A stretch of DNA of 64,000 bases from VFZP01 sp043755595 (lineage in GTDB: Bacteria > Acidobacteriota > Terriglobia > Bryobacterales > Bryobacteraceae): contig JAYUSQ010000319.1 of the NCBI GenBank assembly GCA_043755595.1, forward strand, positions 1 through 64,000, written 5' to 3'. The notes beneath the pieces were generated by a model. It had not been told where the DNA came from and did no database searches. It saw only the letters and a list, made by a program, of their open reading frames with translations. Within the stretch, counting starts at the first letter, position 1. Each line of letters opens with the position of its first letter. The position numbers and the translations under genes were made by a program. Shown one piece after another: positions 17,527 to 26,741 of the stretch.

Positions 17527-18288
17527 ATGAAGGCCGATTGGTCCAGGTTACGCGGAGGCGAGGTTTCGCTCGGCGCGTTTTTGTCGACGGGGTATCCGGT
17601 GAATGCCGAAGTGGTGGGCCAGGCCGGGTTCGATTTTTTGATCGTCGATCTGGAACACGGTATGGGCAGTGAGCGCGACGTGCTTGGTCAGATCTATGCG
17701 CTGTCGGGCACGCCGGCCGCTGCCGTGGTTCGCGTGGAGTCGCATCAGCGGCAACGCGTCCACAGGGTGCTGGACGTGGGCGCGCAAGGCGTGATGTTCC
17801 CGCGCGTGGAGTCGGCGGCAGAGGCGCGGGAGTGCGTGGAGGCGATGCGTTATCCTCCGGACGGACACCGCGGCGTGGCGACGGTCGTACGAGCCGCCAA
17901 CTACGGAGCCCGCTATGTGGACTATCGCGACGAGACCAGGCAGTCTTTGCTCGCGATTTTGCAGATAGAATCCGCTGAAGGCGTGCGTAATGTCGAGGAG
18001 ATCGCGGCGGTGGACGGCGTGGATGTGTTGTTTGTGGGGCCGATGGATTTGAGCACCAGCCTCGGCGTGTTCCGCCAGTACGATCACCCGCTGTTTGTAG
18101 AAGCGGTGGCGAAGACGATCGCCGCGGCCAAGCGCAACCAGCGCGCGCTCGGGATCTTGTTGAGCTCGCCGGCGGACTACAAGAAATACTACGATCTCGG
18201 CTTCCGTTGCATTACATGCGGAACCGACGTGCTGTTTTTGCGCGACGCCTCGCAAGCGATGGTGCGGGCGCTACGCGCGGGAGCGTAG
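17527..18288 (+). CDS. HpcH/HpaI-family aldolase
   Basis: A 253-residue class II pyruvate aldolase of the HpcH/HpaI group, cytoplasmic, cleaving 4-hydroxy-2-oxo acids (or 2-keto-3-deoxy sugar acids) to pyruvate and an aldehyde. Visible signatures are LGAFLSTGYPVNAEVVGQAG, FLIVDLEHGMG, GVMFPRVESAAEAR, ILQIESAEGVRNVEEIAAV with the metal-ligand Glu, and VDVLFVGPMDLSTSLGV. I chose the ATG at 17527, which follows GGAGGGA at a good distance, over an upstream extension lacking homology. It is divergent from the Wza-like gene. The true substrate cannot be read from the sequence. Confidence 0.92.
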   Translation: MKADWSRLRGGEVSLGAFLSTGYPVNAEVVGQAGFDFLIVDLEHGMGSERDVLGQIYALSGTPAAAVVRVESHQRQRVHRVLDVGAQGVMFPRVESAAEARECVEAMRYPPDGHRGVATVVRAANYGARYVDYRDETRQSLLAILQIESAEGVRNVEEIAAVDGVDVLFVGPMDLSTSLGVFRQYDHPLFVEAVAKTIAAAKRNQRALGILLSSPADYKKYYDLGFRCITCGTDVLFLRDASQAMVRALRAGA

Positions 18289-18378
18289 CCAGCCAAGAGC
18301 AAGTAAGTGAAAGTAAGGTCGGACGGTGTCATGAGTGCCCCGCATCCATAGACACCGCCCCTGGCTCTGAAGTTCCCG

Positions 18379-19395
18379 CTACTCCGCCACCTTCACCAGC
18401 ATCTTGCCGGTGTTCTCGCCGCTCAACATCCCGATGAACGCCTGCGGCATTTTTTCGATGCCCTCGTAGATTCGCTCACGATAGTGCAGCTTGCCTTCAC
18501 GCAACCACTGCGCCATTTGCGTCAGGCCCTCTTTGAAGCGTTCGGCGTAATCGAACACCAGAAAGCCTTCGACACGCGCGCGCTTGACGATCAGATGGAA
18601 TAGATGGCGCGGTCCCTCGGCGGCTTTAGCGTCGTTGTAATGGTGAATCTGCCCACAGATAGCGATCCGCGCCCGCTGATTGATCAGCGGAAAGACGGCG
18701 TCCGTGATAGGGCCGCCGACGTTGTCGAAATACACGTCGATGCCTTGCGGGCAGAGCGCGGCGAGCGTGGAGCGGTAGTCCTTCGGTTCGACGGTCTTAT
18801 AGTTGAACGCGGCGTCGAAACCAAGTTCGCCGGTCAGCCAGGCAATCTTGTCGTCGGCGCCAGCCACTCCCACGGCGCGGCACCCTTGGATCTTGGCAAT
18901 CTGCCCCACCAGCGAACCCACCGCCCCGGCTGCGCCCGACACCAAGACCGTTTCGCCGGCCTTGGGCTTGCCAAGATCGAGCAGGCCGAAGTAGGCTGTC
19001 AAACCTGGCATGCCAAGAATTCCGAGCGAGGTGGAAATCGGCGCGAGGGTAGGATCCACCTTGCGAAACGCCTTGCCATCGGTCACGCAATGAGTTTGCC
19101 AACCGGTCTCCCCGACCACGATCTGTCCCACCTCAAAACGCGGATTGCGCGAGGCCATGACGCGCCCCACTCCCCCGCCCGTCATCAAGCCGCCGATCGC
19201 CACCGGAGCGGCATAGGAAGCGGCGTCCTTCATGCGCCCTCGCATGTAAGGATCGACCGACAAGTACAGCACCTTGACCAGGATCTCGCCGTCGGCGGGT
19301 TCGGGCAACGGGACCGATTCGAGCTGGAAGTTTTCAGAGGACGGCATCTCCGCCGGGCGGGAGGCGAGCAGGAAGCGCTGGTTTGTTTCTGGCAT
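18379..19395 (-). CDS. NADP-dependent oxidoreductase, MDR zinc-free (CurA-like)
   Basis: A 338-residue medium-chain reductase without zinc ligands. The start resembles CurA/leukotriene-B4 dehydrogenase type double-bond reductases (LSVDPYMRGRMKDAASYAAP). The Rossmann nucleotide site is ETVLVSGAAGAVGSLVGQIA, followed by GVAGADDKIAWLTGELGFDA and GIDVYFDNVGGPITDAVFPL. It would reduce alpha,beta-unsaturated ketones or quinones with NADPH in the cytoplasm. It is divergent from the BlaI-type repressor gene with 73 bases between the starts, and the operator-like sequence in that gap could control both genes. Confidence 0.9.
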   Translation of the reverse strand: MPETNQRFLLASRPAEMPSSENFQLESVPLPEPADGEILVKVLYLSVDPYMRGRMKDAASYAAPVAIGGLMTGGGVGRVMASRNPRFEVGQIVVGETGWQTHCVTDGKAFRKVDPTLAPISTSLGILGMPGLTAYFGLLDLGKPKAGETVLVSGAAGAVGSLVGQIAKIQGCRAVGVAGADDKIAWLTGELGFDAAFNYKTVEPKDYRSTLAALCPQGIDVYFDNVGGPITDAVFPLINQRARIAICGQIHHYNDAKAAEGPRHLFHLIVKRARVEGFLVFDYAERFKEGLTQMAQWLREGKLHYRERIYEGIEKMPQAFIGMLSGENTGKMLVKVAE

Positions 19396-19434
19396 GCCCT
19401 GTCATTTTCGCTTGCCAAGCCGGTGCGCGTATGT

Positions 19435-19460
19435 TACATACTGTAGCATTACACTGCGTA
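19435..19460. promoter_or_regulatory. BlaI/MecI-type operator, two boxes
   Basis: TACA-TAC-TGTA at 19435-19445 is the inverted TACA/TGTA core of BlaI/MecI operators. A second, weaker copy TACA-CTG-CGTA lies at 19450-19460, so the two boxes repeat every 15 bases. They sit between the divergent oxidoreductase and blaI-like genes, ending nine bases before the blaI-like ATG, where a bound repressor would block its own transcription and perhaps that of the oxidoreductase. Confidence 0.6.
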
Positions 19461-19468
19461 GCACTCCG

Positions 19469-19870
19469 ATGCCGCACAATTTCGATGTCCCGCCTCCGCC
19501 AGATCTGGGTGAACTTGAACATAGTATTCTGCGCCTCGTCTGGGAGCGGGGGCCGGTGTCGGCCGAGCAATGCCGGGAAGCGCTCGACCGGCCGCTGAAG
19601 GAGTCGACTGTCCGCACCGTGCTTCGGCGGCTCGAAGAAAAGGGCTTCGTCCGGCATACGGTGAAGGGCCGGACATTTTTGTACGAAGCGGCGGAGCAGC
19701 CTGACCGGGTGGCGGCTCGGGCCGTCCAAGGGATACTCGACCGCTTTTGCGAAGGCTCTTTCGAGCGATTGCTCAAGGGGCTGGTGGACGGAGGAGTGGT
19801 GACCGGGAAGGAATTGGAAAGGCTGGCGAAAAAGATCGCCCAGACGAAAGCGAAGGGAGCGAAAAGATAA
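19469..19870 (+). CDS. BlaI/MecI/CopY-family repressor
   Basis: A 133-residue winged-helix repressor. The DNA-binding part is clear: LGELEHSILRLVWERGPVSA, then ESTVRTVLRRLEEKGFVRHT and KGRTFLYEA. The C-terminal dimer region ends in a lysine-rich tail. I start it at 19469 (MPHNFDVPPPPDLGELE); the longer open frame overlaps the operator and the divergent gene. Relatives are usually next to a BlaR1/MecR1-type membrane protease that inactivates them, but none is present here: the next gene is convergent and touches the stop codon. It may be controlled by a distant protease or act on other loci. Confidence 0.9.
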   Translation: MPHNFDVPPPPDLGELEHSILRLVWERGPVSAEQCREALDRPLKESTVRTVLRRLEEKGFVRHTVKGRTFLYEAAEQPDRVAARAVQGILDRFCEGSFERLLKGLVDGGVVTGKELERLAKKIAQTKAKGAKR

Positions 19871-21190
19871 TCAGCGAGTACTGCTTTCTTCTTGTATGGT
19901 GGCGCGCTCGAACAAACTAATCCAACCCACGGTCGCCAACGGAATCAACCAGAAGTCAAATGGAACCCGGTATCTGGCCTCGCTCTTGAACACATACGCG
20001 CAGGCGAACAGCGACACGATCGGAACGCCCCACACCAGAAACTCCGCCAGCGAATACGCCCGCAGTCCGTCGTGCAGCCGGATCGTCAAACCGCACAGAA
20101 GAAAGGCGGTGAAGAACAATTCGTATAACCTGATTTTGCCGCTTTCCGGACGGACATTGAGCGGCCAAATCGTGTTCCCAAGAAACAGATAAGGAATGCT
20201 TTCAAATGACTGGACCAACACGAAAGGATCTTTGGCAATGCACTTCAGGCCTTGACGCCAGAAGTATCCCGCGTCGGTGAAGGGCCTGCCCCACCGCTTT
20301 TCCGCCACCAGATCAAGCTGGTAATAGAGTGGGGAAAGTGCCGAGTAGCCAAGGCTGTCGAAATTCCTCTTCTCCGGGCACTTTCCTTCCAGGAAGTTTA
20401 GTCCGCCGCCGGTGGCAGTTAGTCTGACCACGCCGATCTTACTGTAAGTGAGGACGCCGTGGAGGGCAAGTCCGGCCCCCACCGAAACGGCAAGCGCGGC
20501 AATCGCGGTAGCCGACTTCCTTCGGTGAAGGACCAACAGCCCGCAGGCAAAGAGCGGGAGCAAAAATATGTGGGTGCCCTTCAGCCAAAGCGCCCCGGCA
20601 AACAGGATTCCCCACAGAAACGAGAGCAGGCGGGGGGTGGGTCCACTCTTCACGATCCGTCCGGCTACCCAGGCGCCCGCCGATAGCAGGAAGGTGAAGG
20701 CGGTCTCCGGGAGAGCGTAGTTGGTCAGGTAAATCCAAGGCAAATGAATCGAGCCCAAGGCCAAGGCGACGATGCCCGCTTTGAATCCAAACCACTCTTC
20801 GGTCAGCCTCCACATCAGCACGAGCGAAGCGAACGATAAAAGAGCGTGTGCCAGCGACAGCGCCATGCCCCACTCGAAAATCCTCGCCTTCATCAGGTGC
20901 AAGATGAGCGGGAAGCCGATCGGCTGCAGGAAGTGATGGGGCTGCCAGATCTGGTCGTTGATTAGCTCGGCGGTTTGAACATATCCGCCCATGTCGGAAA
21001 AGACGTTCGATTCCAGAGGAGTTCCGAAAACGGCATAACCCAGGCGGATGAGCAGACCGAGGCCGAGAATCGTGCCTATCCATAGTCGCCGCCGCCTGAT
21101 CGTCAAGTGACCATTGTAGTGGACCAGTCCCGGGCAGCCGCGACAAGGCCGTGATGAATTTTGTTGTAACGCTCCGGTCTTGACGTACAC
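19871..21190 (-). CDS. GT39-like membrane glycosyltransferase
   Basis: A 439-residue integral membrane protein with about ten helices. After the first helix (GTILGLGLLIRLGYAVFG) it has SDMGGYVQTAELI and HFLQPIGFPLILHLM, resembling the acidic loop and PP-loop region of PMT/ArnT-like family 39 transferases, which move sugars from polyprenyl phosphate to protein or lipid on the outer face. The C-terminal helices and RYRVPFDFWLIPLAT (with the E..YR motif) are typical. The GTG at 21190 gives a leader with no clear homology; a TTG at 21106 is an alternative start. The gene is divergent from the large membrane protein and convergent with blaI. Donor and acceptor are unknown. Confidence 0.75.
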   Translation of the reverse strand: MYVKTGALQQNSSRPCRGCPGLVHYNGHLTIRRRRLWIGTILGLGLLIRLGYAVFGTPLESNVFSDMGGYVQTAELINDQIWQPHHFLQPIGFPLILHLMKARIFEWGMALSLAHALLSFASLVLMWRLTEEWFGFKAGIVALALGSIHLPWIYLTNYALPETAFTFLLSAGAWVAGRIVKSGPTPRLLSFLWGILFAGALWLKGTHIFLLPLFACGLLVLHRRKSATAIAALAVSVGAGLALHGVLTYSKIGVVRLTATGGGLNFLEGKCPEKRNFDSLGYSALSPLYYQLDLVAEKRWGRPFTDAGYFWRQGLKCIAKDPFVLVQSFESIPYLFLGNTIWPLNVRPESGKIRLYELFFTAFLLCGLTIRLHDGLRAYSLAEFLVWGVPIVSLFACAYVFKSEARYRVPFDFWLIPLATVGWISLFERATIQEESSTR

Positions 21191-21213
21191 TATCTTCTTG
21201 ATCGCGTCCGTCT

Positions 21214-24200
21214 ATGCCCGCTGCCTCAAAGACATTCTCGTATCGTTGGACCACCTGGGTGGCGATCCTCCTGGTGTTAACTTATCTCGTCTATCTGTAC
21301 CAGCAATATGACGCGCTTCACAATCTCAATCAACACGAATTGGCCCTCCAAGGGCGCGAGTTGGAATCGATCGTCAACAACGCGGTTGGGACGGTTCGAA
21401 AGGCTGACGAGGACATCTGCGGTTTCGACACCGATCAGCCTCAAATCGAGCTAATCTCAGCACAGAAGTGCAAGGAAGTCGGTGGACTGAAGGCCGAGGA
21501 TGTCAGGATCGAAGTCGGCAATGGGCTCTTCATTAAGACCGGCCCCAAGACTGCAGAAGCGCGGGCCAAGGGTGCGAAGCCGTCCCCCGAATTTCAGGTG
21601 CAGTTGGACCGCATTCTCGATCAGCTGGCATTTCCCGAAGCCTTTCAGCTCGTGTTCGTCACCACAGCCGAGGGCCAAGTGATCCACCAGGAATCGCAAG
21701 CCAGCAGTCGATGGCGGCACAATTTGAGTTGGCAGGAAGAGAAGTTGCGCGAACCTACTCCAGGCGAAGACGAAGACATCGTGATCGCGAACCTCAAAGA
21801 CTTACTCGGTTCCGATGCCAAGCCTTCTTTCGCTCAGTTGAGCTCGGCGGGCTCTCATTTCTCGCTCACCTTGGGCGGAGCGCGTCAGGAGATTTATCTC
21901 CAGCCAGTCAATTTCGGCGGGCAGAAAGCCGTCATCGGCGGAGTGGCGCCAACCGGAGAGTTGTTGCGCCGCGCGTTGCAGGTCGACACCTACCTCATCG
22001 CGCTGCTCGTGTTCGCATTCTTTGCCGGCGTGCTGGGCAAGCCGTTCGTAAAATTCTTTGCCCTCGACCCGCGCGAGCGCTTCCGGCTAAAAGATCTGCG
22101 CGGGCTGTATCTAAGTTCCGGGGCTCTCTTGTTACTTGGCTTATTCGCGGTTTTGGCGATCGACGGCTATTGCCGTTTCCGCCAGAAAGCCGACGCTGGG
22201 TTAGAGCAGTTGGCAACCAGCCTCGCCAGCAGTCTCGGCGAGGAAATTCGCGAGGGGGTCGCGCAGTTAGCCAAATACGACGAGACTGCGGCCGCAACGC
22301 CCCAGTTGCTTGGTTGCGCCGAACTGCCGACGGTTCACAACTGGTTCGATCTGAAGGCGCCCAAGTTGGAGGCCCCCTCCAGGAATATTTTTACCGAACA
22401 AGTGGCCTGGGTAGGCTCCAACGGAAAACAACTTTTCAAAGTAACTGCGGATGCGCAAGGTTCAAACCAACCGGTCGGCCACCGGCTCTATTTTAAATCC
22501 GTGCGGCAAAGGAGTCTCTATCGCATCGAAGGGCTGCCCAACGATTTTTTCATGGCGCCGAGTCTCTCGATCACCGACGGAAAGTTCTACACCTTCTTCT
22601 CCATGCCGTCGCGCATCAAGCAAAGTGGATGCACTGCCGCCGATGGGTCCCGGTCCGACGGTGAGCCGCTGACCGCAGTCCTTACCACCCGGCTGATGTC
22701 TGCACGGCAGGCCTTGCCGAATGGCTATGGCTTTGCCGTCATGAATCGCGAAGGAGCGGTGCTCTTCCATTCCGATTCGCGCCTCGCCCTGCGGCAGAAT
22801 CTCTTTGCGGAACTGGGCGGTTCGTCCGCGCTCAAGTCTCTCGTGCTCGCCAGGGAACCGGGAACCATCGCCACTTCCTACCGCGAGAAGCCTCATCGCT
22901 TTTATGTTCTCCCGTTCAAAGCTCTCCAATCGGCAGGGGCGCCGCCTCATACGGGCGGGCGATTCTTTATCGTTTCTTTCCGCGACGTCTCAGCCGAAAT
23001 TGCCACAGCCGCCCAAGTCTTTGAAACCAGCCTCTTCGTAATCCTGGCGCTACTCGGCGGATGGCGGCTGGCGCTGTTCCTGCTGGATTATGTATCGGCC
23101 AGAAGCCCCGGCGTGAACCGCTATGGCACCTGGATGTGGCCCCAGCAGTCGATGGCTGGTTTTTACCGATGGTTCGCCATCGGCGGGCTGATCATCGTAG
23201 CCCTAGCCTCACTGACATTCGTCCTGTTCCGGGAAGTTGGCCAATTGGTATTCCTCTTCGCACCGCTGGCGACGATCCCGTTGGGCTTGGCGGGTCACGC
23301 ATGGACACAGCAGACGGGAGGCCGCCGTGAGCGTCTCCACGATCCGCGTTGGTATTACGCGATGTGGGCTTTGCTGGTCGTATGGGTAATTTTCGCGCCG
23401 GCCGTTGTGCTGTTTCGCATGACGCTGGGCCACGAGTTTGGCACCCTCGTTGAAACCGAGAACAATTGGCTGGAACAAAGAAAATTCGACATAGGCCAGG
23501 TAATCGAACAAGAGGTGCGCGCCGAAGGGTATCCGGAATCCGTTCAGTTGCGGGTGAAAGAAATTGCGAAGCGCTATCAAAGCCCAGCGCCGGAACCGTT
23601 CCGAACGGGCTCCGAACCGATACAGCAGCCGTTGAAGCAAGCGGTAGTGGGTCTATTAGAGCGGGTCGGAGACTCGCTGCCGATCCACACTGAAACTGCG
23701 ATCCGGCTGCGGGCGCAACAATCGAAAGACGCCTATTTCACTTCTCCCCTCCTTTTGAACTGGTGGGCCGCCTTGTTGGTTGGGGCGCTCTTCCTGGCCG
23801 GTCATTGGTGGACCCGCTGGAGCGCGCGGCGCGTGTTCCTGATTGACTGCGAAAACCCTCCGGCCGGAGAGAGTTCGCAGAATGACGCCGAGTACTGGCG
23901 GATGCAATGGGAGCGCCTTCCGATTGACGAGCGCAATCTCCTGATCCAGATTTCCGAAGAGAACTTAGCGAATCCCAGACAAACCGAAACCGTCAAGAAA
24001 CTGCTCGGCGAAGGTTACTTGAAGTTGAATCCGGATCTGCGGCTCGCCACCGGAGAGTTCGCCCGGTTCCTGAAGTCGAAAACCACGAACGAAACCCAAC
24101 GGACGCAATTGGAGACATGGGAACAAGGCGACTCCGAACACGGATGGAAGCATGCCCGCCGGATCCTCATCGCAGGTTTGGCGATCCTGTTCCTGTTTGT

Positions 24201-24342
24201 GATCGCCACGCAACCGGGCTTTCAATCGGGCCTCACCGCCAGCTTCGGTGGCGCGACCACTGCCGTCCTCGCCATCTCCAAGCTTAGAGATGCCATGACG
24301 GCACTGTGGCCTTCGCAGTCAAAGTCTACTCCGGCAGCCTGA
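21214..24342 (+). CDS. Large membrane protein with two extracytoplasmic sensor-like regions, function unknown
   Basis: I do not recognise a named family. The 1042-residue protein has about nine membrane helices: one near residues 12-30, two near 255-315, four between about 605 and 735, one near 850 and one near 985. Two large extracytoplasmic regions result (about 35-250 and 320-600). The second has Cache-like sensor wording (FAVMNREGAVLFHSDSRLAL, then GTIATSYREKPHRFYVLPF). A cytoplasmic part near 900-975 (ERLPIDERNLLIQISEENLA, LLGEGYLKLNPDLRLATGEF) looks like a small helical, possibly winged-helix domain. No kinase, cyclase, GGDEF or methyl-accepting domain is visible, so if it is a receptor its output is unknown. 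Its end overlaps the convergent xylanase gene by 17 bases. Confidence 0.85.
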   Translation: MPAASKTFSYRWTTWVAILLVLTYLVYLYQQYDALHNLNQHELALQGRELESIVNNAVGTVRKADEDICGFDTDQPQIELISAQKCKEVGGLKAEDVRIEVGNGLFIKTGPKTAEARAKGAKPSPEFQVQLDRILDQLAFPEAFQLVFVTTAEGQVIHQESQASSRWRHNLSWQEEKLREPTPGEDEDIVIANLKDLLGSDAKPSFAQLSSAGSHFSLTLGGARQEIYLQPVNFGGQKAVIGGVAPTGELLRRALQVDTYLIALLVFAFFAGVLGKPFVKFFALDPRERFRLKDLRGLYLSSGALLLLGLFAVLAIDGYCRFRQKADAGLEQLATSLASSLGEEIREGVAQLAKYDETAAATPQLLGCAELPTVHNWFDLKAPKLEAPSRNIFTEQVAWVGSNGKQLFKVTADAQGSNQPVGHRLYFKSVRQRSLYRIEGLPNDFFMAPSLSITDGKFYTFFSMPSRIKQSGCTAADGSRSDGEPLTAVLTTRLMSARQALPNGYGFAVMNREGAVLFHSDSRLALRQNLFAELGGSSALKSLVLAREPGTIATSYREKPHRFYVLPFKALQSAGAPPHTGGRFFIVSFRDVSAEIATAAQVFETSLFVILALLGGWRLALFLLDYVSARSPGVNRYGTWMWPQQSMAGFYRWFAIGGLIIVALASLTFVLFREVGQLVFLFAPLATIPLGLAGHAWTQQTGGRRERLHDPRWYYAMWALLVVWVIFAPAVVLFRMTLGHEFGTLVETENNWLEQRKFDIGQVIEQEVRAEGYPESVQLRVKEIAKRYQSPAPEPFRTGSEPIQQPLKQAVVGLLERVGDSLPIHTETAIRLRAQQSKDAYFTSPLLLNWWAALLVGALFLAGHWWTRWSARRVFLIDCENPPAGESSQNDAEYWRMQWERLPIDERNLLIQISEENLANPRQTETVKKLLGEGYLKLNPDLRLATGEFARFLKSKTTNETQRTQLETWEQGDSEHGWKHARRILIAGLAILFLFVIATQPGFQSGLTASFGGATTAVLAISKLRDAMTALWPSQSKSTPAA

Positions 24343-26071
24343 CCGTTACTTCGTTCGGATCGTCCCGATTGCGTGTCACGCCGATCTCCGCGCTAGCGGT
24401 CTTTCCACCTGCCACGGCTGTGACCACGAATTCGCCCAGGAAGGCGCGTGTCGAGTAGGCGCCGTCCTCGCCCGTCTCCGCTTCAACGTTAGTGCGCCAC
24501 TCGTTGAGCACCAACCTCTCCCAGACATCGCCCATCGCCCGGCGAGACCAATCGCGGCGAAAAAGCCCGGCGCCTTGGTCGCCCAGCCAATGCGCACCAT
24601 CCCAAAAGCCCCACAGCAGGAATGATTTGATCGAAGGCTGGGAGAACGCCGCGGTGAGGTAGTCCGCCAGATACTCGCCTTGCTGCGCTTCGTCCCGAAA
24701 TCCGCCGAACACCACGTCGAACTCAGTGATCTCGATCGGCAGCCCGAACTGCGCCCATTCTTCCCAGATTTCGAGCACCTTCCCGATCGGCGTGAGAGGC
24801 GTGTTCATATGGCCCTGATCGCCCAACACAGTGACCGGCGCTCCGTTGGCCAGCAACTCCTTTACGACCGCGATCGCGCCAGCGTTATGCGCATTGTTCG
24901 CCCCGGCGCGATTGTTTGAGATGTTGTAGTCGTTATACGCCAGGTCCACGAACGGATCCGTCTCGCGTGCCCATTGGAATACCTGCCACAGCAGTTCGCG
25001 CCCGTTATCGCGAAAAACTTCGTTGTTCGTATAGGCTTCGTTCACCACGTCCCACACCGGCACGCGGCCGCGAGTGCGAGTCACATAGTCGCGTACGTGG
25101 CTTTCAATCGCGGCGCGCATGGGTTGGCCGCGCAAATCGCGCAAGCGCGCGGGCAGATAACGATAGCTGGGCCAAAGCAGGTTATGCCCGCGAACGGGAA
25201 TCCCCCGCTCCGCGCACCAGGTCAGCATCCGGTCCGCCGTCGCAAAATCGTTCCCGTTGGACCAGTCCCACTTCAGCTGATTCTCCAGCACAGCGTAGTT
25301 GAACAGTTTCTGAAACTGCACACGGTATTCTTCGCCGTCGCGGGTGTTGGCAAAAAGCGGAGTGTTGGCGATCGCCGTGCCAAACAAAAAAGCGGCGCTC
25401 CGTTGCTCGACCTTGACCTTCGCTCCGCTCACCGGCTTGCCCGCCGCATCCACCACGCGCACCACGAGCGGCCCCATGCGGATCCGGCGGATGCGCTCCG
25501 CCGCAGGCTCACGCCAGGTATCGTCGCGCGTCTGCCCGCCGAATGGGTCGAAGTTGATCGCGGGCAACGGCGCGTTCGCCGGACCCGAATCTTCCAGGCG
25601 AATCCCAGCCAACTCCACCACGCCTTCGTCATATCCCGTGCGAATGCGCAGCGCCGAATCGCTGCCTGCGTAGGCCGCCGATTGATACGGTAGCGCAATC
25701 TCTTTCCATTCGCCCGTCAGCCGGATCAGATAGGAAAGCGACTTACTGTACGGATCGCGATTCAACTCATGCACCAACTCAATGCGGCTGTTGCTGGCTG
25801 AACGAGCCCACAAGTGGAAGCGCAGGAATCGCCCCGCGGGAATCGCCGCAGGCACGGTGACGGTCAATTGACTGGACCACGGCGTGGCGGGCGTCGCCGT
25901 AGGTGTCGCCGCCCGAAGACCGCTCTCGAAACCGCCCGGCGAGCCCTCTGCGGCAATGGTCTCAAGCGGGCGATTGTAGCCCCAACGTTGATTGGCGATC
26001 AGATCGTCCTGCGCGCGCAAGACTGGCTGGATCAAAAAGCAACAGGGGATTGCCGCAAGAACGTACTTCAT
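24326..26071 (-). CDS. GH10 endo-1,4-beta-xylanase
   Basis: A 581-residue secreted xylanase. A signal peptide starts MKYVLAAIPCCFLIQPVLRA. Residues about 20-190 look like a beta-sandwich carbohydrate-binding module (FLRFHLWARSASNSRIELVH). A short beta-rich stretch (VRVVDAAGKPVSGAKVKVEQ) leads into the GH10 barrel, with ARGIPVRGHNLLWPSYR-type sequence, the acid/base Glu345 in WDVVNEAYTN and the nucleophile Glu450 in ITEFDVVFGG. A C-terminal beta segment (GAYSTRAFLGEFVVTAVAGG) ends the protein. I chose the ATG at 26071 for the signal peptide; the frame is open upstream to 26215. It would cut xylan outside the cell. Convergent with the large membrane protein. Confidence 0.93.
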   Translation of the reverse strand: MKYVLAAIPCCFLIQPVLRAQDDLIANQRWGYNRPLETIAAEGSPGGFESGLRAATPTATPATPWSSQLTVTVPAAIPAGRFLRFHLWARSASNSRIELVHELNRDPYSKSLSYLIRLTGEWKEIALPYQSAAYAGSDSALRIRTGYDEGVVELAGIRLEDSGPANAPLPAINFDPFGGQTRDDTWREPAAERIRRIRMGPLVVRVVDAAGKPVSGAKVKVEQRSAAFLFGTAIANTPLFANTRDGEEYRVQFQKLFNYAVLENQLKWDWSNGNDFATADRMLTWCAERGIPVRGHNLLWPSYRYLPARLRDLRGQPMRAAIESHVRDYVTRTRGRVPVWDVVNEAYTNNEVFRDNGRELLWQVFQWARETDPFVDLAYNDYNISNNRAGANNAHNAGAIAVVKELLANGAPVTVLGDQGHMNTPLTPIGKVLEIWEEWAQFGLPIEITEFDVVFGGFRDEAQQGEYLADYLTAAFSQPSIKSFLLWGFWDGAHWLGDQGAGLFRRDWSRRAMGDVWERLVLNEWRTNVEAETGEDGAYSTRAFLGEFVVTAVAGGKTASAEIGVTRNRDDPNEVTVRLPE

Positions 26072-26114
26072 TTTTGTCAGAATTCCGCCGCTCTGATCGC
26101 ACCCGGCCTGATCT

Positions 26115-26723
26115 TCAGACGCTCGGGTCCTCACGTAAGTCGTGAATGACTGGAGGGAGCAGTTCTTCCACCCGGATCTCCGCGTCGGGCACGGCAAGAG
26201 GAGCGATGCGTTCATCGGCCGAGTAAGTCCTGATCGAGCGAAATCCGACTGCCATGGGGTCCCGATGCGAGATGATGCGGCAGCCGTTGATGTCGACGAC
26301 CCAGTAATCGGCGATTCCAGCCCGTGCGTAGAGTCGTGCTTTCACGCCCAGGTCGAAGGCCAACGTCGAATCGGATACTTCAACTAACAGGGAAACATCT
26401 CCGGATCGCGGACGCCGCCCTAGGCGAACGATGCTTTCATTCAGAAGAATGAAGTCCGGTTCCGGCGCGTTGATGGGATTGTCCTCAGACCGAAGGTCGA
26501 TCGCCCCCTCCTGAATCGCTCGCTCAGCGCCAAAGCGCCCAACGAGCCACTTCACGAGCAACACAATCGTAACGGTGTGGCGATGGTTTTTGGGCACTTT
26601 GGGAATCAAGGCTCCTTCAATCAACTCGAAGCGATCGTAGTCGAGAGAACCCTCGCCAGCCATCCGCTCACAATCCTGGCGCGTCAAGACTCTAGGAAAC
26701 GGCAATGTGACGGCAGTAGACAT
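26115..26723 (-). CDS. Uma2-family (DUF820) putative endonuclease
   Basis: A 202-residue protein of the Uma2 group, which has the PD-(D/E)XK nuclease fold. The core acidic motifs are visible: RFELIEGALIPKVPKNHRHT near the start, PEPDFILLNES and LLVEVSDSTLAFDLGVKAR, then YARAGIADYWVVDINGCRII. The family is very common in multicellular-type and soil bacteria, often in many copies, and its biological role is not established. The gene lies between xylanase and adenylate kinase on the same strand, 18 bases from the latter, with no evident functional link. Confidence 0.9.
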   Translation of the reverse strand: MSTAVTLPFPRVLTRQDCERMAGEGSLDYDRFELIEGALIPKVPKNHRHTVTIVLLVKWLVGRFGAERAIQEGAIDLRSEDNPINAPEPDFILLNESIVRLGRRPRSGDVSLLVEVSDSTLAFDLGVKARLYARAGIADYWVVDINGCRIISHRDPMAVGFRSIRTYSADERIAPLAVPDAEIRVEELLPPVIHDLREDPSV

Positions 26724-26741
26724 CCTGCTCCGATTATCGCG

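Noticed and set aside
18289..18378. GGTGTC/GACACC arms between convergent genes as a terminator
   Set aside because: Arms are only six bases with a loop of about 20 and no T-run; too weak to call.
26077..26215. N-terminal extension of the xylanase
   Set aside because: The extra 48 residues show no signal or homology, and a proper signal peptide begins at the ATG at 26071.
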